From Tsukamurella sp040611135 (GTDB taxonomy: Bacteria > Actinomycetota > Actinomycetes > Mycobacteriales > Mycobacteriaceae), in the NCBI RefSeq assembly GCF_040611135.1, contig NZ_JBEXNL010000001.1, forward strand, positions 372,001 through 436,000: a stretch of DNA of 64,000 bases, in the 5' to 3' direction. Under the pieces are notes generated by a model, which searched no databases, had not been told where the DNA came from, and saw only the letters and a list, made by a program, of their open reading frames with translations. This document shows positions 24,893 to 34,153 of this stretch, in pieces. The position numbers were made by a program, and so were the translations under genes. How positions within the stretch are numbered: position 1 is the stretch's first letter; every line of letters begins with the position of its first letter.

Positions 24893-26200
24893 TCACCGCG
24901 CGAGGGGACGGTTCCGGGCCCGGTCCCGAGCGGGCGCGGCGAGCAGGATGGATGCGACGGCGAGGACCGCGGCGGCTACACCGATGTAGCGGAACGACGC
25001 CTCGTACCCGGCGATCGCGTTGGGCGCGTGATCGAGGATCACCCCGGTCGCCAGCGGACCGATGACGCCGCCCATCGACTGCAGCGCGAGGAAGGCGCCG
25101 AGCGTCCCGGCGAGCTGGCGGGGCGGGCAGATCTCGGACATGGTCGCCGTGAACTGGGGGAACACCGCGATGCCCAGGCCGTACGCGACGGAGATCGCGG
25201 CGACGGTGGCCGGCCGGGAATCGATCGACCCCAGCGCGAGCAGGAGGACGCCGGCGGCGAGGACGGCTGCGGCGGGGATCCACATCCGGACCAGGCGGAC
25301 CGACGCACCCCGCGACACCGCCCAGTCGCTCAGGTACGAGCCGACGAGCAGGGTGCCGAGCCCGACGAAGCTGGGGAAGGCGAACATCCAGCCGGACTGC
25401 AGCTGCGAGTAGCCGAGGCCCTTCTCGAAGTACGAGGGCAGCCACTGCAGCACCACCGAGATCAGGATGTAGGCGGGGATCACCGCGCACACACCACCGA
25501 TGAAGGTGCGGGACAGGATGATCTGCCGCCACGGCACCGAGGGCTCCGCCGAAGCCGGAGCACCGTCGGCCCGGCCCCGCGTGAGGTAGGGGCCGGGACG
25601 CCAGGCGAGCAGCCACGGCCCGACCCAGAGGATCGACGCCGCGGCGAGCACCAGGACGGTCGCCCGCCAGCCGTAGCTGTGCATCACGAACGCGAGCGCG
25701 GGGACCACGAGGATCTTCGACAGCGTGGTGCCGGAGGTGATCATCGCGCCGGGGAGGCCGCGCCGGTTCGGGGCGTGCCACGAGTACGCGGCGGTGTGCT
25801 GGAGGGCGGAGGCGGGGCCTTCCGCCACGCCGAGTGCGGTCCGGCTGATCAGGAGCACCGCGAACGCGGCCCACAGCACCAGCGGCAGCAGGACGACCGC
25901 CCACAGGATCGCGATGAGCGCGATCGCCCATTTCAGCCCCAACCGGCGGTTCAGCGGCCCGGCGAGGAAGCTGCCCAGCGCGTAGGCGAGGAAGAACAGG
26001 CTGCCGGTGAGGCCGATCTGGGTGGCGGTGAGGCCCAGCTCCTCGCGCAGCGGCACCGTGATCAGGCCGAACACGGCCTTGTCGCTGGAGCTGAGCATGT
26101 ACAGGACCACCAGCATTCCGGTCAGGCCCCAGGCTCGGGTCCGGCTGTCCGACGGTGCGCCCACCGGTACGTCCTGGGTGGGTGGCGTCGCTATCGACAT
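24893..26200 (-). CDS. MFS transporter (anion/aromatic acid:H+ symporter-like)
   Basis: A 435-residue major facilitator protein with 12 predicted helices. LAGPLNRRLGLKWAI is the motif-A-like loop 2-3, and SDKAVFGLITVPLREELGLT lies in helix 1 and its loop, as in the phthalate/hexuronate (ACS) group. GVAEGPASALQHTAAYSW matches the conserved helix-4/5 region. Substrate is probably an organic anion. GGAG precedes the ATG. The 160-base gap to purB contains two AATGTCCG repeats (26278, 26313) of unknown meaning. Confidence 0.8.
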   Translation of the reverse strand: MSIATPPTQDVPVGAPSDSRTRAWGLTGMLVVLYMLSSSDKAVFGLITVPLREELGLTATQIGLTGSLFFLAYALGSFLAGPLNRRLGLKWAIALIAILWAVVLLPLVLWAAFAVLLISRTALGVAEGPASALQHTAAYSWHAPNRRGLPGAMITSGTTLSKILVVPALAFVMHSYGWRATVLVLAAASILWVGPWLLAWRPGPYLTRGRADGAPASAEPSVPWRQIILSRTFIGGVCAVIPAYILISVVLQWLPSYFEKGLGYSQLQSGWMFAFPSFVGLGTLLVGSYLSDWAVSRGASVRLVRMWIPAAAVLAAGVLLLALGSIDSRPATVAAISVAYGLGIAVFPQFTATMSEICPPRQLAGTLGAFLALQSMGGVIGPLATGVILDHAPNAIAGYEASFRYIGVAAAVLAVASILLAAPARDRARNRPLAR

Positions 26201-26359
26201 GGTGTCTCCATCGGTCGGGTGTGTGCTCGGCGTCACACAGCACTGCTCAAGTAGCCCATCCGGGGCGATTCCGGGCAATGTCCGAATGCTGATGCCCCCG
26301 TTCGAAGCGGCGAATGTCCGCCGGTGGGGACGGCAATCGCTGCATGAGAGAATCGGGGT

Positions 26360-27799
26360 GTGAGCACTCCCAGCGTCGCCCCCCGCATCCCCGATGTCCT
26401 CGCCAACCGCTACGCCAGCCCGCGCATGCGCGAGCTGTGGTCGCCGGAGTACAAGATCGTGCTGGAGCGCCAACTGTGGATCGCGGTGCTGCGGGCGCAG
26501 CGCGACCTCGGGATCGACGTGCCCGACGGTGCCGTCGAGGCGTACGAGAAGGTCGTGGACCGGGTGGACCTGGCGTCGATCGCGGAGCGCGAGCGGATCA
26601 CCCGGCACGACGTGAAGGCGCGGATCGAGGAGTTCAGCGACCTCGCGGGCTTCGAGCAGATCCACAAGGGCATGACCAGCCGCGACCTCACGGAGAACGT
26701 CGAGCAGCTGCAGGTGCTCCGGTCGCTGGAGTACGTGCGCGATCACGCCGTCGCCGTGGCGGCCCGGCTCGCCGAGCGTGCCGCGCAGTACTCGTCGGTC
26801 GTGATGGCGGGTCGCTCGCACAACGTCGCGGCGCAGGCCACCACGCTCGGCAAGCGTTTCGCGTCCGCCGCCAACGAGTTGCTGGTCGCGATCGCCCGCC
26901 TCGAGGACCTCATCGGCCGGTACCCGCTGCGCGGGATCAAGGGCCCGATGGGCACCTCGCAGGACATGCTCGATCTGCTCGGCGGCGACGCCGCCAAGCT
27001 CGCTGAGCTGGAGTCGCGGGTGGCGGAGCACCTGGGCTTCTCGCAGTCCTTCGTCTCCGTGGGCCAGGTGTACCCTCGATCGCTCGACCACGACGTGGTG
27101 AGCGCCCTGGTCCAGGTGGCGGCGGCACCGTCGTCCCTCGCGACGACGATCCGGCTCATGGCCGGGCACGAGCTGGTCACCGAGGGCTTCCAGCCCGGGC
27201 AGGTGGGCAGCTCGGCCATGCCGCACAAGATGAACACCCGCTCCTGTGAGCGCGTCAACGGCCTCGCGGTGATCCTGCGCGGCTTCGGCTCGATGGCGGC
27301 GGAGATGGCCGGCGCGCAGTGGAACGAGGGGGATGTCTTCTGCTCCGTGATCCGCCGTGTCGCGCTGCCGGATTCGTTCTTTGCGATCGACGGCCTCTTC
27401 GAGACCTTCCTGACGGTGCTCGAGGAGTTCGGCGCCTACCCCGCGGTGATCTCCAACGAGCTCGATCGGTACCTGCCCTTCCTCGCGACCACTCGCGTGC
27501 TCATGGCCGCGGTGCGGGCGGGCGTCGGCCGGGAGACGGCGCACGAGGTCATCAAGGAGCACGCCGTCGCGGTGGCGCTCGCGATGCGCGAGGAGGGCCG
27601 CGAGCCGGACCTGCTCGACCGTCTTGCCGGCGACTCGCGGCTCGGCCTCTCCCGCGCGCAGCTCGATGCCGCGCTCGCGGACCGCGCGGCCTTCACCGGC
27701 GCGGCGGAGGCCCAGGTCGCGCAGGTCGTCGCCGATGTCGAGGCCCTCGTCGCGAAGCACCCCGCCGCCGCCGGCTACAGCCCCGCACCCATCCTCTAA
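26360..27799 (+). CDS. purB: adenylosuccinate lyase PurB
   Basis: A 479-residue fumarase/aspartase-superfamily enzyme that splits SAICAR to AICAR and adenylosuccinate to AMP. Landmarks are RHDVKARIEEF, GMTSRDLTENVEQLQ, the signature loop GSSAMPHKMNTRSCERV and SRSLDH-like PRSLDHDVV. The GTG start follows a GAGAAT hexamer by six bases (leaderless). The stop codon is followed two bases later by the 64-bp palindromic element. Confidence 0.96.
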   Translation: MSTPSVAPRIPDVLANRYASPRMRELWSPEYKIVLERQLWIAVLRAQRDLGIDVPDGAVEAYEKVVDRVDLASIAERERITRHDVKARIEEFSDLAGFEQIHKGMTSRDLTENVEQLQVLRSLEYVRDHAVAVAARLAERAAQYSSVVMAGRSHNVAAQATTLGKRFASAANELLVAIARLEDLIGRYPLRGIKGPMGTSQDMLDLLGGDAAKLAELESRVAEHLGFSQSFVSVGQVYPRSLDHDVVSALVQVAAAPSSLATTIRLMAGHELVTEGFQPGQVGSSAMPHKMNTRSCERVNGLAVILRGFGSMAAEMAGAQWNEGDVFCSVIRRVALPDSFFAIDGLFETFLTVLEEFGAYPAVISNELDRYLPFLATTRVLMAAVRAGVGRETAHEVIKEHAVAVALAMREEGREPDLLDRLAGDSRLGLSRAQLDAALADRAAFTGAAEAQVAQVVADVEALVAKHPAAAGYSPAPIL

Positions 27800-27800
27800 C

Positions 27801-27864
27801 CGATTGAACACTGTTACTACCCATCGCGACCTGGGGTTATTCCGTCGGTAACGGTGTTCAATCG
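27801..27864. repeat. 64-bp palindromic element, copy A
   Basis: The arms are 17 bases: CGATTGAACACTGTTAC (27801-27817) and GTAACGGTGTTCAATCG (27848-27864), one mismatch, around a 30-base centre that is itself similar in copy B. It abuts the purB stop on the left and contains the TGA of the DUF559 gene on its right arm. It could act as a bidirectional terminator and/or as one end of an inserted unit. Confidence 0.85.
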
Positions 27865-28760
27865 AGCGGGGTGCGGCGCACCGGGCGACTCGGGAGGGTC
27901 AGTTTCGGAGTGGTGGGCGACGGTCCGCGCCACCCTCGCGTCCGCAGTTCCCGGGCGACACGGTCCACGAACTCCGCGCGTCCGGTGAGCAGAGTCGTGG
28001 AAGTGATGCGGATCAGCCCCCAGCCCTGACCGGTGATCGCGTTCCAGCGGATGACGTCGGCGCGTTGCTGCTCGTCGGTGCGGTGGTACCCGCCGTCGTA
28101 CTCGATCGCCACTCGGTACCGGCCGGAACCGAGGTCGACGTGGTACGGCGTTCCGGGAACCGGCTGCTGGGTTCGGAAGAGGTCGAGTCCCGAGCGGTGG
28201 ACCACCAGTCGACTGTATGTCTCCCAGGGAGATTGGGATCCGGAGTCCGCTTCCTCGAGGATCGCCCGCACCCGCTTCCCGCCGTAGAGTCCGGGGTGGG
28301 TGTCGAGATATGCACGGATCTCACGTTTCGTGGTGATCGATCTCCCCTCCTGATCGCGTCGGATGTACTGATCGATCCCGACGACCGCCTCGTCGTTCCG
28401 GACGAGCCGACCGAGGTCGACTGCGCTGCGCACGACGCTCGTTGTGGGCCAGCCCGATACGGTCACGATGTCCTCCGTTGGGAGATGGCCGCATCGGATC
28501 ACGACATTGTTGCGCCGGCGTTGTTCCGGGAGCCAGATCTCCTGGGGATGCCCGCTCGCGTAGGGCACACCGTGCAACTCCGCAGCGCTCCAGCAGCAGA
28601 ACACCATCCCCGGATACGCCAGCATCAGTGCGGCTCGAATGTCATCGGTCGTGGGTGGTGCGCCACCGTCGTTGCGAATGCCCCGAATCACCGATTCGGT
28701 CGAGGTCTGGACGGCGCGTGCTGATCGGTCCGCGAGTAGCTTCCGAGTGTGTTCCATCAT
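27858..28760 (-). CDS. DUF559/Vsr-like endonuclease-domain protein with AbiEi-like N-terminus
   Basis: A 300-residue protein of unknown function. An N-terminal region (about 1-140) resembles AbiEi-type antitoxin/winged-helix proteins (CCWSAAELHGVPYASG, TTSVVRSAVDLGRL). The C-terminal domain has the PD-(D/E)XK-like pattern of DUF559 proteins: Glu180 (SPWETYSRLV), Asp209 (YHVDLGSG), Glu220 (AIEYDGGYHR), then GWGLIRIT. The nuclease residues look intact. The frame stays open through palindromic copy B, so a GTG at 28811 inside that element is also possible; I chose ATG 28760. Its stop lies inside copy A. It is inserted between purB and purC on the opposite strand. Confidence 0.75.
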   Translation of the reverse strand: MMEHTRKLLADRSARAVQTSTESVIRGIRNDGGAPPTTDDIRAALMLAYPGMVFCCWSAAELHGVPYASGHPQEIWLPEQRRRNNVVIRCGHLPTEDIVTVSGWPTTSVVRSAVDLGRLVRNDEAVVGIDQYIRRDQEGRSITTKREIRAYLDTHPGLYGGKRVRAILEEADSGSQSPWETYSRLVVHRSGLDLFRTQQPVPGTPYHVDLGSGRYRVAIEYDGGYHRTDEQQRADVIRWNAITGQGWGLIRITSTTLLTGRAEFVDRVARELRTRGWRGPSPTTPKLTLPSRPVRRTPLD

Positions 28761-28800
28761 ATGAATTGGACGCACCAGCTCGCCGATCGGATCCCATCCC

Positions 28801-28864
28801 CGATTGAACACTGTTACTACTCGCAGCGACTTGCGGGTTTGTCGTTCGTAACAGTGTTCAATCG
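28801..28864. repeat. 64-bp palindromic element, copy B
   Basis: Perfect 17-base arms, CGATTGAACACTGTTAC (28801-28817) and GTAACAGTGTTCAATCG (28848-28864), enclose a 30-base centre sharing about 18 positions with copy A. An inner 6-bp stem (ACTCGC with GCGGGT) can form. It lies just upstream of the DUF559 gene and 31 bases before purC. Confidence 0.87.
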
Positions 28865-28895
28865 GGGAGCGGCGGCGGGGCGATAGGGTGGCGGG

Positions 28896-29786
28896 GTGCG
28901 TCCTGAACTGAGCGAATACACGCCGATCTACTCGGGCAAGGTCCGCGAGCTGTACGCGGTGGACGACGAGCACCTGCTGCTCGTCGCGAGCGACCGGATC
29001 AGCGCCTACGACTACATCCTGGACACGCCGATCCCCGACAAGGGGCGCGTGCTCACGGCGATGTCCGTGTTCTTCTTCGACGCGCTGGGCGTGCCGAACC
29101 ACCTGGCGGGCCCGGCGGACGATCCCCGCATCCCGGAGGCGGTGCTCGGCCGCGCGCTCATCACCCGCCGTCTCGAGATGGTGCCGGTGGAGTGCGTGGC
29201 CCGCGGCTACCTCACGGGCTCCGGGCTCAAGGAGTACCGGACGAACGGCGAGGTCTGCGGCGTGCCGCTGCCGGCCGGACTGGTCGACGGCAGCCGCATC
29301 GATCCGCCGATCTTCACGCCCGCCACCAAGGCCGCCGTGGGCGATCACGACGAGAACGTCTCGTTCGAGCGGGTGGCGCAGGACGTCGGGGTCGCGCTGG
29401 CGACGCGGCTGCGCGAGCTCACCCTCGACGTCTACGCCCGTGGTGCCGACATCGCCCGCGATCGCGGGATCATCCTCGCGGACACCAAGTTCGAGTTCGG
29501 TCGCAGCTCCGACGGTGACCTCCTTCTCGCCGACGAGGTGCTCACGCCCGATTCCTCGCGCTACTGGGACGGTGCGCTGTACGAACCGGGGAAGGCGCTC
29601 TCCAGCTTCGACAAGCAGATCGTCCGTGACTGGCTCACCAAGGAGTCCGGTTGGTCGACCGATGCCGGGACCCCGCCGCCGCCCCTCCCCGGTGACGTGG
29701 TGGAGCGCACCCGCGCCCGCTACATCGAGGCGTACGAGCGCATCGCGGGCCTGAGCTTCGCGGACTGGCCGGGCGGAGCCGCATGA
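28896..29786 (+). CDS. purC: SAICAR synthetase PurC
   Basis: A 296-residue phosphoribosylaminoimidazole-succinocarboxamide synthase. Landmarks are YSGKVRELYAVDDEHLLLVA, SDRISAYD, VPVECVARGYLTGSG, DTKFEFG and DEVLTPDSSRYW. It couples CAIR to aspartate using ATP. GTG start with TAGGGT six bases upstream (leaderless). It overlaps the next gene by four bases (ATGA). Confidence 0.96.
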   Translation: MRPELSEYTPIYSGKVRELYAVDDEHLLLVASDRISAYDYILDTPIPDKGRVLTAMSVFFFDALGVPNHLAGPADDPRIPEAVLGRALITRRLEMVPVECVARGYLTGSGLKEYRTNGEVCGVPLPAGLVDGSRIDPPIFTPATKAAVGDHDENVSFERVAQDVGVALATRLRELTLDVYARGADIARDRGIILADTKFEFGRSSDGDLLLADEVLTPDSSRYWDGALYEPGKALSSFDKQIVRDWLTKESGWSTDAGTPPPPLPGDVVERTRARYIEAYERIAGLSFADWPGGAA

Positions 29787-31882
29787 CCGGGCCGGTCCAG
29801 CCGGTTGCGAAGAAGGTTCCCGCGGAGCGGACCTTCCACGGCGACACCGTGATCGACGACTACGCTTGGCTCGCCGATAAGGACGACGTCGAGGTGCTCG
29901 ACTACCTCCGCGCGCACAACGCCTACACCGAGGCCGCCACGGCTGCGCAGGAGCCGCTGCGTGAGGCGATCTTCGGCGAGATCAAGGCGCACACGAAGGA
30001 GACCGACATGTCGGTCCCGCAGCGCCGTGGCGGGTTCTGGTACTTCGCCCGCACCGTCGAGGGGAAGCAGTACGGCATCCACTGCCGCGCACCGATCGCC
30101 GGTCCCGATGACTGGACCCCGCCGGTGCTCGCCGAGGAGTCCCTGCCGGGCGAACAGGTCCTCATCGACCTCAACGTCGAGGCGGAGGGGCACGAGTACA
30201 TCGCGGTCGGCGCGGCCTCGGTATCGCCCGACGGTGCCCTGCTCGCCTATTCCCTCGACACCGATGGCGACGAGCGGTTCACGCTGCGCATCAGGAACAT
30301 CGAGACCGGAGAGGTCCTGGCGGACACGGTGGAGAACGTCTTCTACGGCGCCACCTGGGCCCCGATCACGCCGACCGGGGAGCGGTACCTCTTCTACACG
30401 ACCGTCGACGACGCCTGGCGCGCTGATAAGATCTGGCGGCACGAGATCGGTTCGAACGAAGCCGATGTCACCGTGTTCCACGAGACCGATCAGCGTTTCG
30501 GTGTGGGGATCGGGCTCACCCGCAGTGAGAAGTACCTCATGCTCTGGGCATCGTCGACCCTGAGTTCCGAGACCTGGGTACTGGACGCCACCGATCCCTC
30601 CGGTGATTTCCGCGTGGTGCGGCCCCGCGAGGAGGACGTCGAGTACTCCGTGGAGCACGCGGTGCTGGACGGCGAGGATCGGTTCCTCTTCCTGCACAAC
30701 CGCACCGGGATCAACTTCGAGCTCGCCTCGGCGCCCGTCGACGCTCCGCAGGAGTGGGCGGTCCTCGTCCCGCACCGCGACGACGTGCGGCTCGAGTATG
30801 TCGACGCGTACGCGCGACGTCTCGCTCTCGGGTACCGACGGGGCGGCCTGCCGCGGCTCGCGCTCGCCGAGGCCACCGCCGCGCCGGAGTTCCTCGAGTG
30901 GGATCCGGGTGAGGACCTCGTCAGCCTCGGGCCCGCCGCGAACCCCGAATGGGACGCCCCGCGCCTGCGATTGGCCTACGAGTCCTTCGTGACGCCCGGC
31001 ACCGCGCTCGAGCTCGACCCGGAGACGGGCGAGCAGATCGTGCTCAAGCGTGCCGACGTACCCGGCTACGACGCCGCCCGCTACATCGCGGAGCGGGTGT
31101 GGGTCACCGCCCGCGACGGTGCGCGGGTCCCGGTGTCCGTGGTGCGCCGCAAGGACATCGGGGAGGGGTCCGCGCCCACGTTGCTGTACGGCTACGGCTC
31201 GTACGAGGCCACCCTCGACCCGTGGTTCTCGGTGGCGCGCTTGTCGCTCCTGGACCGCGGCGTGGTGTTCGCGGTCGCGCACGTGCGCGGCGGCGGCGAG
31301 ATGGGGCGTGCCTGGTACGACCACGGCAAGCAGTTGGAGAAGACCAACACTTTCACCGACTTCGTAGACGTCGCACAGCATCTCGTGGACGCCGGCCGCA
31401 CGACGCCGCAGCAGTTGGTCGCGATGGGCGGCAGCGCCGGTGGCCTGCTCGTCGGCGCGGTGGCGAACCTCGCACCGGAGCTGTTCTCCGGCATCGTCGC
31501 CGACGTGCCCTTCGTGGACCCGCTCACCTCGATCCTCGACCCGAGCCTGCCGCTCACGGTCGGGGAGTGGGACGAGTGGGGCAACCCGCTGGAGAGCGCC
31601 GAGGTGTACCGATACATGCGCGACTACTCGCCGTACGAGAACGTCGTCGCGAAGCCCTACCCGGCGATCCTCGCAACGACCTCGCTCAACGACACCCGCG
31701 TGCTGCCCACGGAGCCGGCGAAGTGGGTGGCGAAGCTCCTGGCCCACACCACGTCCGGCAAGGAGATCCTCCTCAAGACGGAGATGGTCGCCGGGCACGC
31801 CGGCGTCAGCGGACGGTACGCGAAATGGCGCGAGACCGCCTTCGAGTACGCCTGGGTTCTGGCCCGGCTCGGCAGGGGGTGA
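29783..31882 (+). CDS. ptrB: prolyl oligopeptidase/protease II (S9A)
   Basis: A 699-residue serine peptidase. An N-terminal beta-propeller (about 70-410) is followed by an alpha/beta hydrolase domain with nucleophile Ser551 in GGSAGGLL, Asp637 in SLNDTRV and His672 in AGHAGVSGR. The preceding HVRGGGEMGRAWYDHGK matches the family. It cleaves short peptides after basic or Pro residues in the cytosol. In M. tuberculosis the homologous region follows purC but is split into two frames (from memory); here it is one intact gene coupled to purC. Confidence 0.92.
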   Translation: MTGPVQPVAKKVPAERTFHGDTVIDDYAWLADKDDVEVLDYLRAHNAYTEAATAAQEPLREAIFGEIKAHTKETDMSVPQRRGGFWYFARTVEGKQYGIHCRAPIAGPDDWTPPVLAEESLPGEQVLIDLNVEAEGHEYIAVGAASVSPDGALLAYSLDTDGDERFTLRIRNIETGEVLADTVENVFYGATWAPITPTGERYLFYTTVDDAWRADKIWRHEIGSNEADVTVFHETDQRFGVGIGLTRSEKYLMLWASSTLSSETWVLDATDPSGDFRVVRPREEDVEYSVEHAVLDGEDRFLFLHNRTGINFELASAPVDAPQEWAVLVPHRDDVRLEYVDAYARRLALGYRRGGLPRLALAEATAAPEFLEWDPGEDLVSLGPAANPEWDAPRLRLAYESFVTPGTALELDPETGEQIVLKRADVPGYDAARYIAERVWVTARDGARVPVSVVRRKDIGEGSAPTLLYGYGSYEATLDPWFSVARLSLLDRGVVFAVAHVRGGGEMGRAWYDHGKQLEKTNTFTDFVDVAQHLVDAGRTTPQQLVAMGGSAGGLLVGAVANLAPELFSGIVADVPFVDPLTSILDPSLPLTVGEWDEWGNPLESAEVYRYMRDYSPYENVVAKPYPAILATTSLNDTRVLPTEPAKWVAKLLAHTTSGKEILLKTEMVAGHAGVSGRYAKWRETAFEYAWVLARLGRG

Positions 31883-31921
31883 CGGCGGAACCGTCTGAGG
31901 CGGACCGTCGGACCGACGAGA

Positions 31922-31952
31922 AGTGCCCGGCCCCCATCGGGGACCGGGCACT
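31922..31952. terminator. strong bidirectional hairpin
   Basis: AGTGCCCGG (31922-31930) pairs with CCGGGCACT (31944-31952), with four inner C-G pairs around the loop. It lies between the convergent ptrB and emrB-like genes. Confidence 0.85.
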
Positions 31953-31970
31953 CGCCGGATCAGGTGATGA

Positions 31971-33581
31971 TCAGTGCGGCATGACCAGCTGCCGCTCGGC
32001 GGCCTCGGTGTCCGCCGCGTGGGTGCGGGGCAGGAAGAACGCCGGGATGATGCACAGCGCCACCAGGATCGCGGCCACGAAGTAGGTGTTCCCGAACGCC
32101 TCCGCCGCGAACGGCAGGTTCTCGTGCAGGAACTTGCCGAAGCCGCTCTCGCTGCCCTGGAACATCGCGATACCGCTCTCGCGGGCGTCCGGGCTCGAGT
32201 TGAGTCCGAAGGCCAGCGCACCGGTGTGCTTCTCGCCCTGCGGGGTCTGCATCGCGGGGCCGGAGTTGGTGAGCCAGTTGGTGAACAGCACGGAGAAGAT
32301 CGCGGTGCCCATCGACGCGGCGATCTGCTGGACGATGTTCGTCAGCGTGGAACCGCGCGAGATGGATTCCGGTGCCAGCGTGCGGATCGCGGCGGACATG
32401 GTCGGCATCATCGTCATACCCATGCCGAGGCCCTGGACGAACAGCGAGCCGAGCAGGATCCAGTAGGGCGTGTCCGCCGAGAGCTGGGTGAAGGCGATCA
32501 TGCCGCCGGTGATCAGTGCGAGGCCGGTCATGACGAACTTGCCCGGGCCCATCTTGTCGGTGAGCACGCCGGCGATCGGCATCGTCAGCATGGCGCCCAG
32601 GCCCTGCGGCGCGAGCAGGAGTCCGGCCATGAGGGTGGACTCGCCGCGGATGCCGATGAAGTACTGCGCGTACAGGATCGAGCTGCCGAAGAAGGCCATC
32701 GCGAACATGGCGAAGGTGATCATGGCCACCGTCATGTTCCGGTTCTTGAACAGCCGCAGGTCCAGCAGCGGCAGCTTGGCGCGCAGGGCCCAGAAGACGA
32801 AGGCGATGATCAGCACGAGGCCGACGGCCGTCGCGGGGATGACCCGGCTGGTGTACATCGACGAATCCGACTGCGCCTCGGGGATCGAGGAGATGCCGAA
32901 CAGGAACAGCGCGAGGCCGGGCGAGAGCAGGATGAAGCCGACGAGGTCGAACTTCTGCCCCTTGACGGGCTCGTCCTTATCCAGCACGAACCAGGCGTAG
33001 ATGATCGCGATCGCGCCGATCGGCACGTTGATCAGGAAGATCCAGTGCCAGGAGAAGGACTCGATCAGCCAGCCGCCGAGGATCGGTCCGCCGATGGGGC
33101 CCAGCAGCATCGGGATGCCGAGCACGGCCATGACGCGGCCGATGCGCTCCGGGCCCGCGGCCCGGGTCAGGATCATCATGCCCAGTGGCATGAGCATGCC
33201 GCCACCGAGGCCCTGTAGCACCCGGTACAGGATCAGTAGGTCGATCGACGTCGCCGTTGCGCAGAGCGCGGAGCCGGCCACGAACATCGCTGTGGCCGCC
33301 ATGTACAGCCGCTTGGTGCCGAATCGGTCAGCGGCCCAGCCGGTCACGGGGATGACCGCGGCCAGGGCCAGGGTGTAGCCGGTCATCGTCCAGGCGACGG
33401 TGGCGGGCGATGCGCCCCACTGCGCCTGGAAGGTGTTCTGTGCGACCGCCACGATCGTCATGTCCAGGATGGCCATGATCGATCCGAGGACGACCACACC
33501 GGCCACCATCAGGACGCGCCGGTCGAGGCCCTCACCCGCGTGCGGGATCTCGCTCTTGTCGAGCGTGTTCTCGGTACTCAT
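31971..33581 (-). CDS. EmrB/QacA-type drug efflux MFS transporter (DHA2, 14 helices)
   Basis: A 536-residue transporter with 14 predicted helices. DMTIVAVAQNTFQAQW is the DHA2 helix-1 motif D, WAADRFGTKRLYM is motif A, and GGPILGGWLIESFSWHWIFLINVP is typical of EmrB. It exports hydrophobic drugs by proton antiport (family knowledge). The ATG overlaps the MarR stop (ATGA), so regulator and pump are co-translated. The position after ptrB matches emrB (Rv0783c) in M. tuberculosis. Confidence 0.9.
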   Translation of the reverse strand: MSTENTLDKSEIPHAGEGLDRRVLMVAGVVVLGSIMAILDMTIVAVAQNTFQAQWGASPATVAWTMTGYTLALAAVIPVTGWAADRFGTKRLYMAATAMFVAGSALCATATSIDLLILYRVLQGLGGGMLMPLGMMILTRAAGPERIGRVMAVLGIPMLLGPIGGPILGGWLIESFSWHWIFLINVPIGAIAIIYAWFVLDKDEPVKGQKFDLVGFILLSPGLALFLFGISSIPEAQSDSSMYTSRVIPATAVGLVLIIAFVFWALRAKLPLLDLRLFKNRNMTVAMITFAMFAMAFFGSSILYAQYFIGIRGESTLMAGLLLAPQGLGAMLTMPIAGVLTDKMGPGKFVMTGLALITGGMIAFTQLSADTPYWILLGSLFVQGLGMGMTMMPTMSAAIRTLAPESISRGSTLTNIVQQIAASMGTAIFSVLFTNWLTNSGPAMQTPQGEKHTGALAFGLNSSPDARESGIAMFQGSESGFGKFLHENLPFAAEAFGNTYFVAAILVALCIIPAFFLPRTHAADTEAAERQLVMPH

Positions 33582-34072
33582 GCGTTCTCTTTCATTGCGG
33601 TGAAGAAGGGGTTCGGAGGGATCAGGCCCTCGTCGAGGATCTCGACCATCACGTCGTGCAGCCGATTGCGGAGCACGGCGGGCAGCCGTTCCGCGAAGCT
33701 CAGCACCTCACGATGCTTGTCGCTGACCGCGGAGGCAACCGTTTTACGGCCGAGGTCGGTGATGGTCAGGTTCTTGATCCGCCGGTCGGAGGAGTCCTCG
33801 CGACGATCCACCATGTCGAGCTGAACAAGCTTCTCCACGTTTCGTCCCGTGGCGGCGACGGACAGCCCCAGATCATCGGCGAGCCGGTTGATCGGGAGCG
33901 GGGCGTCCGCCGCGACGAGCTGCAGCAGGATGTGGAACTGGTGCGCGGTGATGTCGGACGACAGCATCGTGCCCAGGCTCTCCTGCGTGACATTGCACAT
34001 GAGGCGGCCCATGAACTCGCCGAAGACCTCGGTGAGAGCGTCAGGAGTCACGTCGACGGGTGTTGCTTGCAC
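33578..34072 (-). CDS. MarR-family regulator of the efflux pump
   Basis: A 164-residue winged-helix protein. Its recognition region is PINRLADDLGLSVAATGRNV, followed by the wing DRREDSSDRRIKNLTIT. It is the first gene of the operon with the pump, so it probably represses both. The GTG at 34072 follows a -10-like TTATCG. Direct and inverted TTGCG repeats with a TTGCGCAA palindrome lie in the 80-base divergent gap and may be its operator. Confidence 0.85.
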   Translation of the reverse strand: MQATPVDVTPDALTEVFGEFMGRLMCNVTQESLGTMLSSDITAHQFHILLQLVAADAPLPINRLADDLGLSVAATGRNVEKLVQLDMVDRREDSSDRRIKNLTITDLGRKTVASAVSDKHREVLSFAERLPAVLRNRLHDVMVEILDEGLIPPNPFFTAMKENA

Positions 34073-34153
34073 CCAAAAACGATAACTCTCACGCAACCAT
34101 TGCGCAATCGAGATAGATGTGTCCTGCGTTACATCCCGCGTAGGCTGTGCTGC

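Noticed and set aside
24893..27811. A 972-codon open frame on the minus strand running over purB
   Set aside because: Only its 3' part (24893-26200) is the MFS transporter; the rest is the antisense shadow of purB, common in GC-rich DNA. A good ribosome site and start are at 26200.
29720..32221. 833-codon minus-strand frame over ptrB
   Set aside because: Antisense shadow: low-complexity Arg/Val/Gly-rich translation, while ptrB on the plus strand has complete catalytic motifs.
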